Below are positions 1 to 11,547 of a stretch of DNA of 64,000 nucleotides, one piece after another (position 1 is the stretch's first letter; each line of letters starts with the position of its first letter). The DNA is taken from assembly GCA_963971425.1 (NCBI GenBank), contig OZ020518.1, forward strand, positions 15,504,990-15,568,989, in the 5' to 3' direction. A model generated the notes under the pieces. That model was given only the letters and a program-made list of their open reading frames with translations. It was not told where the DNA came from and did no database searches. This DNA is from Bryoerythrophyllum caledonicum (Eukaryota > Streptophyta > Bryopsida > Pottiales > Pottiaceae). The translations under genes were made by a program, and so were the position numbers.

Positions 1-902
1 GACCGATGAGACGAACCAACGGGCCCCACATTAATCCTAAACCCTAATTATCGGAGGCAGTATGGCCTTTTTGGGAGCCCAATATCGAATATGTAAGGTT
101 CTGAAACCAAATATGTGACGTATGTCATTAATGTACTGATTCTCGGGAGCTCTATAACAGGTCGGTAGCTCATTGACTAAACTGAACCACGACGATAAGA
201 GTCACTCGTGGTCTTAGAACAGGTACAAGAACGGGAACTGATTGATCGAAAATTTATCTAATTGTGACATACCTGATTTAGTGGGTCCCTTTGAAGTTCC
301 AACAATTTGTCCGCGAGGTCCTCAACGCTTCTTCGATGAGACGTTACTCCTTTGCCGGATGCCTTTGATGAGGAACCGTCTCCGACCAGTGTGGGTCGTG
401 ATTGATTTCTCAGCCTCCCGTTTTCTTCGCTTGAGTCACTATTTTGGCAGTCAGAATGGCCTTCACTGTCTTCAGAACCTTTATCCACTTGTTACGAGGT
501 CTCACTGGTACTAGATCTTTGATACATTTTCCTGGAGTTTCCTTCTATAGTGTTTGCCTCTTCAAAATGCTCATGAATACTTACGATTGTACAAGACTCC
601 TGATTATCAATACAGGATGCCAGAATCAGATGAACCATTGGACTCTCTTCTATTCAGCCACATAAAATGATCTAAATATATTGAATATTTAAACATACAT
701 GAATCTGTGATTGGACTGGCTGCGGTCCCTGGTGGATACTTGACAAAGCCCGAAAACGTTCGCCCGATTCCGATGTATCGACTTCCAGGTTCTGAGCAGC
801 CAACAATGACTGTTGACTGCGCCGATCCTTTCGAGCCCGCGTCTGCTTCGGATTGGAGAAATTGGTACTTCGCTTCTTCCGGCCACCTATCTTAGTCATC
901 AT
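1..902 (-). CDS. N-terminal part of a probable ParB-methyltransferase-type partner gene, element copy A (truncated by window)
   Basis: I see an ATG at 902 opening a very basic stretch (GGRKKRS, KQTRARKDRR) down to about 699, where ATTCAT is followed by a GTATGT donor. A second coding stretch runs from about 480 to 279 and ends at a perfect CAG|GTATGT donor; it contains SVEDLADKLLELQRD. The exon between them is not resolved. The gene faces away from the transposase gene at 1572 across about 670 bp, the same layout as the complete pair at 38440-49911. The partner gene there also starts basic (MKKRRKSQ) and has SPESLADLGKQMNDL before its ParB-like domain, so I infer a paralogue. The similarity is short, and the conserved domains would lie to the left of the window. 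Confidence 0.35.
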
Positions 903-1426
903 CTACAAGATAGCCAAACCACTCATCCGCACTCTCTTTTAACATCCGAGCCTCCCTATGCATCCAAACAACTCAGTGCAATACTCCTGCGTTGCGGTGA
1001 TAGAGCCCCTCTTCTACTCAATCTTGCTACCGTTTACACCAAAGATCTACTATTTAATATTAAGCTCTTCTCAGATCTAGTTTGTTACACGCTGTCGCAA
1101 AGCCCTACAATAGCTCTCCAATATAATCCGCTGATCCATCCGTCGATTACGGGGCACAATTATTGTTAAGCATCTTCATGTTTGGAAATATACGATCCGG
1201 AAAATCTAAAGTTGTATTCATTATGTAACTACAACAAGACAATTAACAAAATTGGTAATCGGTATTCCAGCTCACTCCTTTCTTAATCCAATTTAATCTG
1301 GAAGATAAACTAGTGTCATTGTACACTCAAGCCACCAACAGGCTAGAATGGAAGCACTCTCTATAGATTTAAGTATTTCCGCCGTAATTTCACTCATTCG
1401 TAATTTATAGATTTCCACGTATGTTG

Positions 1427-1436
1427 CTATATATAA
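1427..1436 (+). promoter_or_regulatory. TATA box of the element-A transposase gene
   Basis: TATATATAAG lies about 135 bp upstream of the ATG at 1572, in the gap between the two divergent genes. It is a good match to a plant TATA box and would leave a 5' UTR of about 100 bp. No experiment supports it. Confidence 0.45.
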
Positions 1437-1571
1437 GAAAATATATTCTCTCCGTAATCAATTCTTTACCAGTTCAGTATTTGAACAAGCACAGCAAGCT
1501 AGTTCTTACTCTCTTTCGCAATTCAGTTGTCATTGCACCCCACCCTCCTTTAACACCGCCTCTGATAGTCG

Positions 1572-4500
1572 TTGTGCATGGCGTCTCTTACTTTTCATCA
1601 AGGCGGTGCTCCACTTGTCGTGCCCATTGGCGACAATGGCACAGTCAGTATCTCCGAGTCAATGCTATGTGTTCGTTTTGGTTATCGGGCTGGCACAGTC
1701 CACATTGAACAAGAGGTCTATGATAGCAAAGGTATTCATGAGCAGTCCATTTATCAAGTGAAAGGCAGTGACATTGGAGGATTTTTTTGGAGCTTGTGTC
1801 GTGGTTCATTCAAAGTATTTGGTGTTACAGATGTTCAATTCGCCGCTCATGCGTCCGTAGCCGTCATGACTCCTCCGACCGATTCTGGTGATACCGTACT
1901 CGTGCCCGGTTTAGGCACTAGGTCTAACCCAAGCGTCCATGTCCTTAGCGATACAGAGGAAGATGAACTATCTGATGTGAACCTTGCAGAGTCAAAGATC
2001 CCATGGACCTCAGCTCATGAATTAGGTACTCGTACTAATACTAAACTGGTTCCATCATATGCTCAAGCGTCTCCGTCTTATTCCTCAGGTAAGCCCCCCG
2101 TTTATCCTGGCTCGCGCAACGTCAGGAGCATACTAATTCATGTACGGCATACCTGTAATAGGAAAGGGTCCAGGTCTGAGTTGTCTAGAATTGATATCGA
2201 TAGTTTCGATTTGAAACATGTTAAGTATTTGCCTCCAAAGTATGATGGGGACGTGGTATTTGAACTTCCACCGCTCCCAGAGGGTATTCCTACACAGTAC
2301 GGAGGGGGCCTAGATGGAATGAGTAAACAGCACGATGGTCACACGTGGTGCAAGACAATGACTACAAATATCAAGAACGATTTTGGTCTGACGTATCGAA
2401 AATCTGTATGTACGGGGCATCTACAGTGCCCTAACATCAGTTGTGATTATCAGTCACGAAACGGTGGGCGCTCAAATCAGACCGAGTGGAGCGGGTTTGC
2501 GTTCACTCCATTTTCAGTGAAGGGAGCACCATCCGAGAAATCTACGCTCTCATGTAAGGTTTGCCAAACCCCTCCAATTTGTCTTGCTCTTTGTGATGCA
2601 CGTATATACTACGTGACATCTATCGATCACGATCGGACGCGCGCTGCAATTCATTTAGGTCATCATCTTCATCCTATCTCGAAAGGTGTAGATCAAGATG
2701 CCATGGACGTCATGCACGATTGCGTAGCAAAAGAAGTCCAACGTACGCCCAAGGCTACTAATTCTGCAATTGTCATGGCCGCGAGCAAGAATTTCCTCTC
2801 CGACTACCTGATCCGTCCACAGTCTAACTTGCCCAACCTTGAAGAAGCATCTTTGGATGCTGTCCTCGATCAATTCGAGACCCTTTCGTCTCCGAATATA
2901 AGGAATCTAGTGTCCACGTGCAAGAGGTTCTATAGTGGTGGGAAGGGTGTAATGGACAACATCATGGAGCTGAAAGAGTCGTCGAAATTCGTGTTCATTC
3001 ACGAAAACAAGTTTCCCGGCCAGTCTCAAGGTAAAGTATTCCTTTTCAAAATGTCTGTCGACCAATGTGGAAGTGGGGTAGACCTCGTTAGGCGTATGCA
3101 ACCCGGAAATGACCTTGAAGATTGTTGGTTGATGTTTGATCATGTCAAACGGGTCAAGGATTGGACTACCATGGCATGTCATCTGTACGACAGCAAGTAC
3201 TGTAAGGTAATGACAATCGCCATGTGCGATATGCAATCCGAGGATGCTCAAGCACAGCAGTTGTTCTGGGAGAATCTAAATGATACAATGAGACAACATG
3301 GCCTAGAAGATGTGAACTTCAAAGGCTTCATGGCTGACAGTGCTGGTGCGAATTGGCATGCCGTTCGACGAGTTTATGGCAGCGGCGACAAGGACAAGCC
3401 CATGGATAATAGGGAACGAACATGCTTATTCCATTGGATAAAGTGTCTTCAGCGTGCTACCTCTAGAAGTATTCTTCCAGGCTTCCAAGAACAACACATT
3501 GCCCTATGCAAAATCTGGAAAAATGCAAAGACCCATGACGAGGCTGAAGCTCAGTACAACGTCATTCGAGCGTGGTGGTTGTCCTCTGGTGCCACTACCA
3601 ATATCGGACGTCGTTCTCTCGAGGATTGGATGGCATTTTGGCACTTCCGTTATCGACAATGGGGCGGCGCAATGCAGCTTGTAAGTGTATTTCAGGCTTT
3701 ATATTGTTGACATTCCAATAGATTCTTCAGTGTTATCAGCTCCTATTCATTGAAAAATGTTGTTTTTCCTCAGGATCTCACGCTTGACGAGAGGGCTGAC
3801 ATGCCTTCCTGTAACCTTGCTGAAACAGTCCACAATCGTTGGCTCCAACAATCCGGAAACACAATGACGTGTCTGTACGCAGCAACCGTAGACGACCTCA
3901 TCCGTGCTTTTATGCAGATTACTTTGTATCGAGCATGGTTGAAGGGCGGTGCGTCGGGAAAAGGTCCGGACAAAGGTACGCTTCGGTTGCGTTCCGCACA
4001 ACGTTTGGGTGATCCTAAACTCATAGCTGATGCTGTTAGGAACTTCCCCGGAGCTGAGGACTTACTAACTAGGACATGCGGCTTAGAAGGTGCGGAGGTT
4101 TTTGGATCCACGAAGCGCAAGCTTGACATGCCACCCGGGTCGTCCCACGATTCGCACAGGTCCGATACGGTGAACTATTCAATTCCCCGTGATGGTAAAA
4201 GGGTGACTCGGGCTCGCATCGAAGACGCCCTTGGAGGACAGGACTCTGGTGTCCAACATACAACCTCCGTTATCGAATCAGACTGTGATCCGTCTAAGTG
4301 GCACATTGCTCGGCTCCCCAAAAAGTCAGCTCGAAAATGCCAAGCATTGCAGGCTGACAGTGGTGAGCCTTGCAACACCAAAGTTTCACGTGGAAGTCAT
4401 GGAACCCCTGCCCCCACCTATTCGGGTATGAAGAAGGATTACAGATCACCCCGTAATGTTACTGCGGAGTTCTGGTTTTGTCCAGATGATGTAGGCCGCT

Positions 4501-5141
4501 GTGTAAAGGGGTCGAAGAAAGCGTTTGTGATGGATTGGCCATCAGTTCCAATACTGTGGCCTGTGAAACTTGGCACCAATTTGACTGTGCATGAGGTTTT
4601 AGCATTGGAAGAAGCAGGTTTCCAATTGCAACAGCGTGGGGCTCTTTCACCACGACGACAATTCCAAGTGTCTATGGACATGCCGCTTCCGCGATCTCAC
4701 TTCCCCATTCCAGCAAATCCGAATTCTCACCACAGCTTTCGGAATGGCTACGCAATTCGTAGGACAACAGATGCTCCCACAATTGACCAACGCAACAAGT
4801 GGTCAAGCGCAGCTCTTATGAATAACTGCTACGTCTCGAATCTGTTAGCCATACCGTATCCGGGATGGGGATGCGTTATCACTCTTGACACGGGGAAGGA
4901 CAAGTCTTATTGCGTCACGTTTACAGACCTCTCAGGATGTTCATGTCCAGATTTTTTGAAGATGCAATCCGAAGCGTTGGGAAAGAAGGGGCAATGGAAG
5001 TATTGCAAGCATGTGTATTACGTCTTACGTTATCTATGTAAGATGGATTACAAAGAGGACCTGTTCATGCATGCTCCAAGCTACAGCTTTAACGAAGTTA
5101 TGCGCATTCTCGAGCTTGCTAACATCACTAAACGAGCGTGA
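1572..5141 (+). CDS. MULE-like DDE transposase with SWIM zinc finger, element copy A
   Basis: Two exons, 1572-3680 and 3774-5141, joined across a GT-AG intron (CTT|GTAAGT and CCTCAG|GAT, phase 0), give 1158 aa with no stops. A Cys-rich segment lies at about residues 275-340 (CTGHLQCPNISC; CKVCQTPP). A MULE-type core follows: FDHVKRVK (D523), then MCDMQSEDAQAQQLFWENL, FMADSAGANW (D589) and CLFHW. A SWIM finger closes the protein (CSCP at 1092-1095, CKH at 1114-1116). MULE transposases use a DDE triad to cut and join DNA; the SWIM finger usually binds DNA. The third acidic residue is not certain; the acidic EAEAQY stretch is one candidate. The gene is paralogous to 46106-49911, with the same intron position. 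It is intact, so a recently active or a selected gene are both possible. Confidence 0.8.
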
Positions 5142-5914
5142 GGAAGGCGTCGCAACCAGAATTATTAATATTTCTTGAATGCTCAAGAGGTCGTCATCTA
5201 TACATCCTCGGTCCGTACCTGATTACATGACTGTAGCTGATGGTCATGAATTAGTTTAATATGTTATTATATTCCGTTATATTATTCTGAGCAGTAGAAT
5301 CCTGTACTTAGCGTGTTCTATGGTTTAAGGTGACGATTTTATACATAAGTCATTAGAAATCGCCTATGCCAATATTCTGGGAATTGTCCTGGCGATTTGT
5401 GCAAATGATATGCATGGAAGGCAAAGGTGACTTTCGTGCATTTCGTAGTAAACATTTTCCCTCTCATGTAATTCGAATTTGGTACCGATTTAATACCAGT
5501 GAAATATCCACTTAATACCTAGGTGATTCCCGTTGATTCTGAAGATCAATATTATTATAAATTAGCAAGTACGGTCAAAAATTGTCCGCTTCGTATGATA
5601 TTCTACCACAATGCGTAAACCCTATACCTAAGTAAATATGTGCTTTTCATTCCAATATGGCACTTTACAAATTGTAGGAGCTTCATGGGAAAAAATTATG
5701 ACACACCTTTCAACTAAAACAGGGGACTCTAAAAAACCGAAATAAAGAAAAAAACATGCAATTTCGCAGTACACCACGGCTATAGGGTAGTTTCTAAAAT
5801 TAGAAATTTATGGAAAATATGTCACCAAAATGGGATGATCTGCTGAAAAAATCACTAATTTCACTTTTTCCCCAAAAAAATGACCAAAAAAATCCAGATT
5901 TCAGGATTTTTTAT
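5142..5914. other. Non-coding right tail of element copy A
   Basis: The stretch between the transposase stop and the heptamer-bearing terminal repeat is AT-rich with no supported gene. Homopolymer A runs and a TTTCACTTTTT tract just inside the repeat resemble the inner side of the left end of element copy C. Confidence 0.5.
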
Positions 5915-5956
5915 GCTCACCGCTCACCGCTCGCTGCTCACCGCTCACAAGATAGC
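5915..5956 (+). repeat. Right terminal inverted repeat of element copy A (GCTCACC heptamers)
   Basis: Tandem GCTCACC-type heptamers run into ACAAGATAGC. Read on the minus strand this is GCTATCTTG followed by GGTGAGC-type heptamers, matching the ends of copies B and C. The sequence to the right (GTCGCTGGTTGGGATGATG) is hAT transposase coding sequence, so the element boundary can be placed at 5956. Confidence 0.75.
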
Positions 5957-8791
5957 GTCGCTGGTTGGGATGATGTCCATCGGAGGCCCCTCATGAATTT
6001 AATGATGTCGTGCCCCACTGGTGACGTATTCTTGGGGAGCATAGACACCAGTGGTGAGAAGAAGTCCATGCGGTACATAGCGGACCAAGTGAAAGTTTAC
6101 ATTGAGAAGGTGGGTTCCAAGAATGTGACACAGATTTGTACAGACAATGCTCCCAACATGCTTGGAGCGATGGATGATATTATTCTCACATACCCGCACA
6201 TTCACAAGCAGGGGTGCATGCATTGGATGGCACATGCATTGGATCTCATGTTGGAAGATTGGGCGAAGGTCCAAGAATTTAAAGATTTAATAGAGAGGGC
6301 AAAGAAATTGTGCAAATATATTAGAAACCACCATTCGACAATGGGGACACTTCGTGAGTTGAGTCCAAACCTGCATATTGTAGTGCCCACTAAAACCCGC
6401 TTTGCTTGTAATTTCCTTATGTTGGATCGATTGGTGAGACTCAAAGGAGTGTTGGAGCAGTTGAAAGACCACCCCCGTGTTGTAAACTACTTTGCAACCC
6501 AACGGAACAAACAAAATGGAGAGCAAGCAGCAACCGCAGCGCGTAATGTGGTGCTCATCATCGAAGATGTGGCCTTTTGGCAACGATGTCAGAATTACGT
6601 GCACATGACTGGGGATGTTTTGAAGGCATTGTGTGTGTTTGATGGCCGCGAACCAGCCATGGGTCGTGCGTGGCTCGTGATGCATAATTTGCGAGAACAC
6701 GTGTACTCTTTGAGAGAGTCACCCTTTACTCTACGAGCTGACATAGCATCCACTCTTGAGCAATCTTTTGATGCCCGGTGGCAAATGGTTTTTAACGATG
6801 TTCACTACGCCAGGGCTCTTTTGAATCCGTACCTTAAGGATAATGTGGCGCTTAAGGCTGACGGAATCGCACAAAGAGCATTGAATCGGATTGTTTGCAA
6901 AATGATGGAGGTATTGGAAGTCTCATATGAGGACGTCCAATATGAGTTAACACAGTACGAGGAGGGCACAGGACCATATGGCCCTACCAAGGCATCTGAC
7001 ATCCGCCAGACAAAGCTTCAACTCCACCAATGGTGGGCCAGGATCGCAGATAAGGCATTGTCTAAAATAGCTGTTCGTATTCTAGCCCTTACGTGTTCAG
7101 CTAGCTCTTGCGAACGAAATTGGAGTATATACTCGTTTGTCCACAACAAGAGCCGAAATCGATTAGCGGCAGAAAAGGCTGCGTCATTGGTATATTTTTA
7201 TACCAATAGCCGATGCCTTCAACAAAGACCGGGGGCCGATCCCGTTCGATGGTACGATGCAAATATTCACTCGGAGGATTCCGACCCAGATGCCCTAGGG
7301 CCGGTCCCGGTGGGTGAACCTAATCGTGAATTTGATGTGTTGATAGCCGAGGAAGAGGAGGAGCACAATATGGCAACTCCCCGCACTCCGCTAGAGTACC
7401 GTGGACACCCTAATCTTTGGGCGAAAGGCGCCGATCATCTTGAGGAAACGAGAAACTATTACGGAGATGATGACGATGTGGAAGAAGAATTGGCTCAAGG
7501 TCGTTGGGGACCTTGGAATCAAAGTCCTGGTCGTAGTCCTTTGCCTCATTTTCATCAAAATGAGGGCATTCATGAAGTGGAACCTTTGTCTACTTCCTCA
7601 GAGAGCGACATCCCAAATGTGACTAACCTTGAAGAGCCTGAAACGGGGGGGGGGGGCAATGTCGGGAATGTTCGCGACGAGGACAATTCCCCATCAGACT
7701 ATGGTGGTGGAAATGGAGATGGCGACAACAACGGAGCGGGAGAGAATGCAATAAATACTGCGACTCGAAACAACCAAGCATCGGTTGAAAACCGGTATGG
7801 CCAAGAGAGCCCTATTGGAATGGGTGCATCATTTCATAGCACTAGAGTCGTTCAAGGAGACTCTAACGCAAATGTTGTAAACACAACAATTGTAGGGACG
7901 ACTCGAAGAAATGAAAGGGTTGTTAATCAGCGAAAGCGTTTTGACCCGGAATATGTAGACCCCAATGATGCTTTTGCATTCACAGAGGACCTTGAGCCAC
8001 AACCATCTCCGGTTGTGGTGTTGCCTACGGTTATCAATGACCAGAATGTACCAACGCCGTCTTCCCGGAATTCCTCTTCTCCTAGAACGGCGAATGCCAT
8101 GTATGGACCTTTTCAACGAATTGTAGGCGTTGAGGGGATGGGTCTAAACACTTCCGCTACTACTACCAGAAATGGCAGACCCCCTTTGGCCGCTACAAGG
8201 ACACCTCTTCATCCAATGGGTCAATATATACAACCGAGTGCAAGGACTAATGCTCATGGAGGGTCTAGAGGCCATGGAAGGTCTAGAGGCCGTGGAGCGG
8301 CTAGAGGCCGTGAAGGAAGAAACAACGGCAAAGCATCCTCCTCAAGGCATCGTAGACGTCCCCTCCTTGGAATAGGGGCACGAGATCCGAACGTGGTTGT
8401 ACAACCGTTTTTGGACACGTATGTTCCTGGACGCTCTTCAACAACTCCGGCGTTTATTGTTCCGAATCGAGAAATTCGTCCTACCAGCGGCCCAACCATA
8501 AATTCCGACGGCGATGATCCTCACGCACATCGACAAAAGAGATTCAGACGCTCGAGTTGCAATGGTGAAACAGCCGTAGAGCTTCGCAAAGACAACTCTG
8601 AAATAGAGGGCTTTTGGACTACGGATGGTAGCAATGGAGAATTCTCAGATGAGAGCGGTGAAGGAGCTGATGATGACAACCGTCCAGATTGCGATGAGGC
8701 ATCAGATGATGATGATATCGTCCTTCGAGATGCGGTTATGGGTGGCCCGTCCACCGAAGGAGTACACAGATCGGGCCATTTGAATAATTAA
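5957..8791 (+). CDS. hAT transposase, 5'-truncated at the element-A boundary
   Basis: The reading frame is open to 8791, but the part upstream of 5957 is terminal repeat of another element, so the real hAT sequence begins at VAGWDDVHRRPL, the usual start of the DUF659 region. Visible hAT features are SIDTSGEKK, ICTDNAPNM, the CMHWMAHALDL zinc-type motif and a C-terminal dimerisation region (ALTCSASSCERNWS followed by NRLAAEKAASLVYF). The last 450 or so residues are low complexity: acidic stretches, a poly-Gly run and a GRSRGRGAARGR basic patch. A BED zinc finger would be expected upstream and is absent. It is probably a hAT gene cut by insertion of element A, so not functional as it stands. 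Confidence 0.8.
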   Translation, partial: VAGWDDVHRRPLMNLMMSCPTGDVFLGSIDTSGEKKSMRYIADQVKVYIEKVGSKNVTQICTDNAPNMLGAMDDIILTYPHIHKQGCMHWMAHALDLMLEDWAKVQEFKDLIERAKKLCKYIRNHHSTMGTLRELSPNLHIVVPTKTRFACNFLMLDRLVRLKGVLEQLKDHPRVVNYFATQRNKQNGEQAATAARNVVLIIEDVAFWQRCQNYVHMTGDVLKALCVFDGREPAMGRAWLVMHNLREHVYSLRESPFTLRADIASTLEQSFDARWQMVFNDVHYARALLNPYLKDNVALKADGIAQRALNRIVCKMMEVLEVSYEDVQYELTQYEEGTGPYGPTKASDIRQTKLQLHQWWARIADKALSKIAVRILALTCSASSCERNWSIYSFVHNKSRNRLAAEKAASLVYFYTNSRCLQQRPGADPVRWYDANIHSEDSDPDALGPVPVGEPNREFDVLIAEEEEEHNMATPRTPLEYRGHPNLWAKGADHLEETRNYYGDDDDVEEELAQGRWGPWNQSPGRSPLPHFHQNEGIHEVEPLSTSSESDIPNVTNLEEPETGGGGNVGNVRDEDNSPSDYGGGNGDGDNNGAGENAINTATRNNQASVENRYGQESPIGMGASFHSTRVVQGDSNANVVNTTIVGTTRRNERVVNQRKRFDPEYVDPNDAFAFTEDLEPQPSPVVVLPTVINDQNVPTPSSRNSSSPRTANAMYGPFQRIVGVEGMGLNTSATTTRNGRPPLAATRTPLHPMGQYIQPSARTNAHGGSRGHGRSRGRGAARGREGRNNGKASSSRHRRRPLLGIGARDPNVVVQPFLDTYVPGRSSTTPAFIVPNREIRPTSGPTINSDGDDPHAHRQKRFRRSSCNGETAVELRKDNSEIEGFWTTDGSNGEFSDESGEGADDDNRPDCDEASDDDDIVLRDAVMGGPSTEGVHRSGHLNN

Positions 8792-9004
8792 AGGACAAGA
8801 AAAGTAACTACATATATGTATGCGAAATGAAGAGAGTTGTGATAATTCATAGAAGAAGCTAGGAGAGAAAAAGGTTTCTTAGATAACTACAAGATATTAC
8901 TTGGTTTTGAAGTATGAGATTAGGGAATTGTTGTTTTATCGTGAAACTTTTTAATGTAATAAACAGATTTTGCTTCCAAACATCAAGGCCTATCCGCTCA
9001 ATGA

Positions 9005-9295
9005 TGCAGGGGCGTGGACGCCTACATGAGGGGCGGGGACGTCCCCGCCCCAGGGGCGTAGACGTCTCCGCCCCTCATGGTGACGTCCCCGCCCCTCATG
9101 GAGACGTCCCCGCCCTAGTGCCACGGTGGCGTGACACGTCCGTATGTGACGTGGCGATCACAGTAAAAATTTCTTACTTGCAAAAAATAACTGGGCGCAC
9201 TTCGGGCAATCCGTCCGAACCGTCCGTCCGTGCCGTCCGGACCGCCCGTCCGGTTGTCCCGTCCGATCACCTCAACCCGTCCGTTATGACAACCC
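9005..9295 (-). repeat. GC-rich minisatellite element with CCGTCCG-rich flank
   Basis: On the minus strand it starts at CAGGGTTGTC, directly joined to the cut 3' end of the decayed transposase at 9296. A run of CGGACGG motifs follows, then GACGTGTCAC, then about four imperfect copies of a 25-30 bp unit containing GGGGCGGGGACGTCCCC. Another copy of the family, with a different internal unit, starts with CAGGGTTGTT at 35813. The CAGGG start is hAT-like, but I could not define the other end or a target duplication. Confidence 0.55.
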
Positions 9296-11266
9296 TGGTT
9301 TGCAAGCTATAGAATTTGCATGACTTCGTTGAAGCTATAGCTTGGAACATGTATGAATAAGTCCTCTTTGTAATCCATTTTACAAAGGTAACGTAAGATG
9401 TAATAGACATGCTTGCAATACTTCCATTGTCCCTTCTTTCCCAACGCCTCCGATTGCATCTTCAAAAAATCAGGGCATGAACACCCCGTGAAGGTCCGTG
9501 AAGGTGATGCAATAGGACTTGTTCTTTCCTGTATGAAGAGTGATAACGCATTCCCATCCGGGATACGGTGTGGCATAGAGGTTGGAGACGTAACAATTAT
9601 TCATAAGAGCGGCGCTTGACTACTTATTGCGTTGCTTAGTCGTTGGAACATCTATTGTTCTACGAATTGCATAGCCATTTCGAAAGGTCACTGTGGTAAA
9701 AATTCGGGTTCACTGGAACAGGGAAGTGTGACCACGGAAGCGGCATGTCCATAGACACTTGGAATTGTCTTCGTGGTGAAAGAACTCCATGCTGTTGCAA
9801 TTGGAAACTTGCTTCTTTCAATACTAGTACCTCCTGCACTGTTAAATTAGTGCCAAACTTCACAGGTCACGTCATTGGAATTGTTGGCCAATCAACCACA
9901 AACGGCTTTTTTGACCCCTTCACACAATGACTAATGTCCTTGGGGCAAAACCAGAAATTAGCTGAGACATTCCGTGGTGATCTATAATCTTTCTTCATAC
10001 CGGCATATGTGGGGGTTGGAGTCCCATGACTGCCACGCCCAACCTTAGTATTGCACTGCTCACCAGTATGAGCTGGCAAGGCTTGGCATTTTCAAGCAGA
10101 CTTTTTTGAGAGGCGGGCAATGTACCACTTCGATGGATCACAATCTGATTCCAAAACGGATGTTGTATGCTGGACTCTAAAGTCTTGTCTCGTGAAGGCT
10201 TCTTCAATACGCGCTCGAGTCACCCTTCAGCCATCACGAGGGATAGAGTAATTTACCATATCAAATCTGTGAGAATCATAGGCAGACCCAAGTGGCATAT
10301 CAAGCTTGCGCTTGGTGGACCCAAAAAATTCTGCTCCTTCTAAGTCGTCCGTCCTGGTTAGTAGATCCTCAGCCCCAGGAAAGTTCCTAACAGCCTCAGC
10401 AATGAGTTTAGGGTCACCTGAACGTTACGCCGACCGCAAACGAAGCGTACCTTTGTCCAGACCTTTTCCAGACGTGCCACCCTTCAACCATATCCGATAC
10501 ATGGTGATCTGCATGAAAGCACTGATAAGGTCGTCCACGGTTGCCGCGTACAAACATGTCATTGTATTTCTAGATTGTTGCAGCCACCGGTTATGGACTA
10601 TTTCTGCAAGATTGGAGGAAGGCATGTCGGATCTCTCGTCAAGCGTGAGATCATGAGAAGGTACAATAAATGTCATAAAAATGATCAGAAGTCTCTCTTA
10701 TATTGAACATGGGAGTTTTTTTAAATAATGGGTGATGAGGGCTTACAAGTTGCATAGCACCGCCCCATTGTCGATATCGGAAGTGCCAGAACGCCATCCA
10801 ATCCTCTAGAGCACGACAACCAGTTTTGGTTGTGGCACCGGAAATCATCCACCATGCACCCATTATGTTGTAATGTGCTTCACCCTCCTCTTGAGTCTTT
10901 GCGTTCTTCCAGATTTTGCAAAGGGTGATGTGTTGCTCTCTGAAACTGGGTAGAATGCTTCTAGTGGTGGCTCGCTGAAGACATTTGGTCCAATGAAATA
11001 AGCAAGTCCGTTGGTTGATCCCCCCCGACTTGCATACGCTTTACAAGGTCGATACCACTACCTAGACAATCAACAGACATCTTAAAAACAAAAACTTTAC
11101 CTTTAGATTGACCCGGAAACTTGTTTTTGTAATAAACTCGAACTTGGACAATTCTTTCAGATCCATGATGTCCAATTTCCTTCATTGACTTTCTCCGTAT
11201 TTTAATTAATGCGCGCAGATTTAATGCTGATTGTGGGAATCCTGTAGGTCGTGGAGACGAGGTCAA
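9296..11266 (-). pseudogene. Decayed MULE/SWIM transposase, element copy B
   Basis: This is a minus-strand copy of the 1572-5141 gene. From 11266 it begins near residue 430 of that protein (VFVFKMSVD, GIDLVKRMQ); the region holding the two catalytic Asp residues is deleted. CLFHW-like and WMAFWHFRYRQWGGAMQL segments follow (about 10980-10740). After the shared intron come the NLAEIVHNRWLQQS segment and an almost unchanged SWIM finger (CSCPDF, KYCKHVYY, 9307-9490). There are several frameshifts and stops. The final codons (LAN) run straight into the GC-rich element at 9295, so the natural end and left terminal repeat are gone. It is closer to copy A than to copy C. Confidence 0.8.
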
Positions 11267-11547
11267 TTTGAGGAGACTCCAGAGCTGGGATGGCGACTAG
11301 CGCAGGGAGTGACGACAATCATGTATGTCATACTCCACTTTGTTGTGAACAGTTCTCTTGATTTTGATTCCGCGGACTTCAAAACTGGACTGCCGTGGAT
11401 TTTCATAATTTCAAAAATTTCCCTGGTAGCCCGTATATACGATTATACAGGTAACAAAGTTATTGACACTTTCATATCCGTTGGGGTTTTGTATATTATC
11501 CCAACATTTGTCCTGTGAAGTTCATACTTTTGTTATGTTAGCTTTAC

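Noticed and set aside
30-60. Telomere-like AAACCCTAA motif
   Set aside because: Only a single imperfect copy; no tandem array.
5810-5956. N-terminus of the hAT protein
   Set aside because: This part is terminal inverted repeat of element A read in frame, not hAT sequence.
5915-5956. Plain microsatellite
   Set aside because: The heptamers always end in the same CAAGATAGC and occur at matching places relative to the gene pair, so they are element ends.
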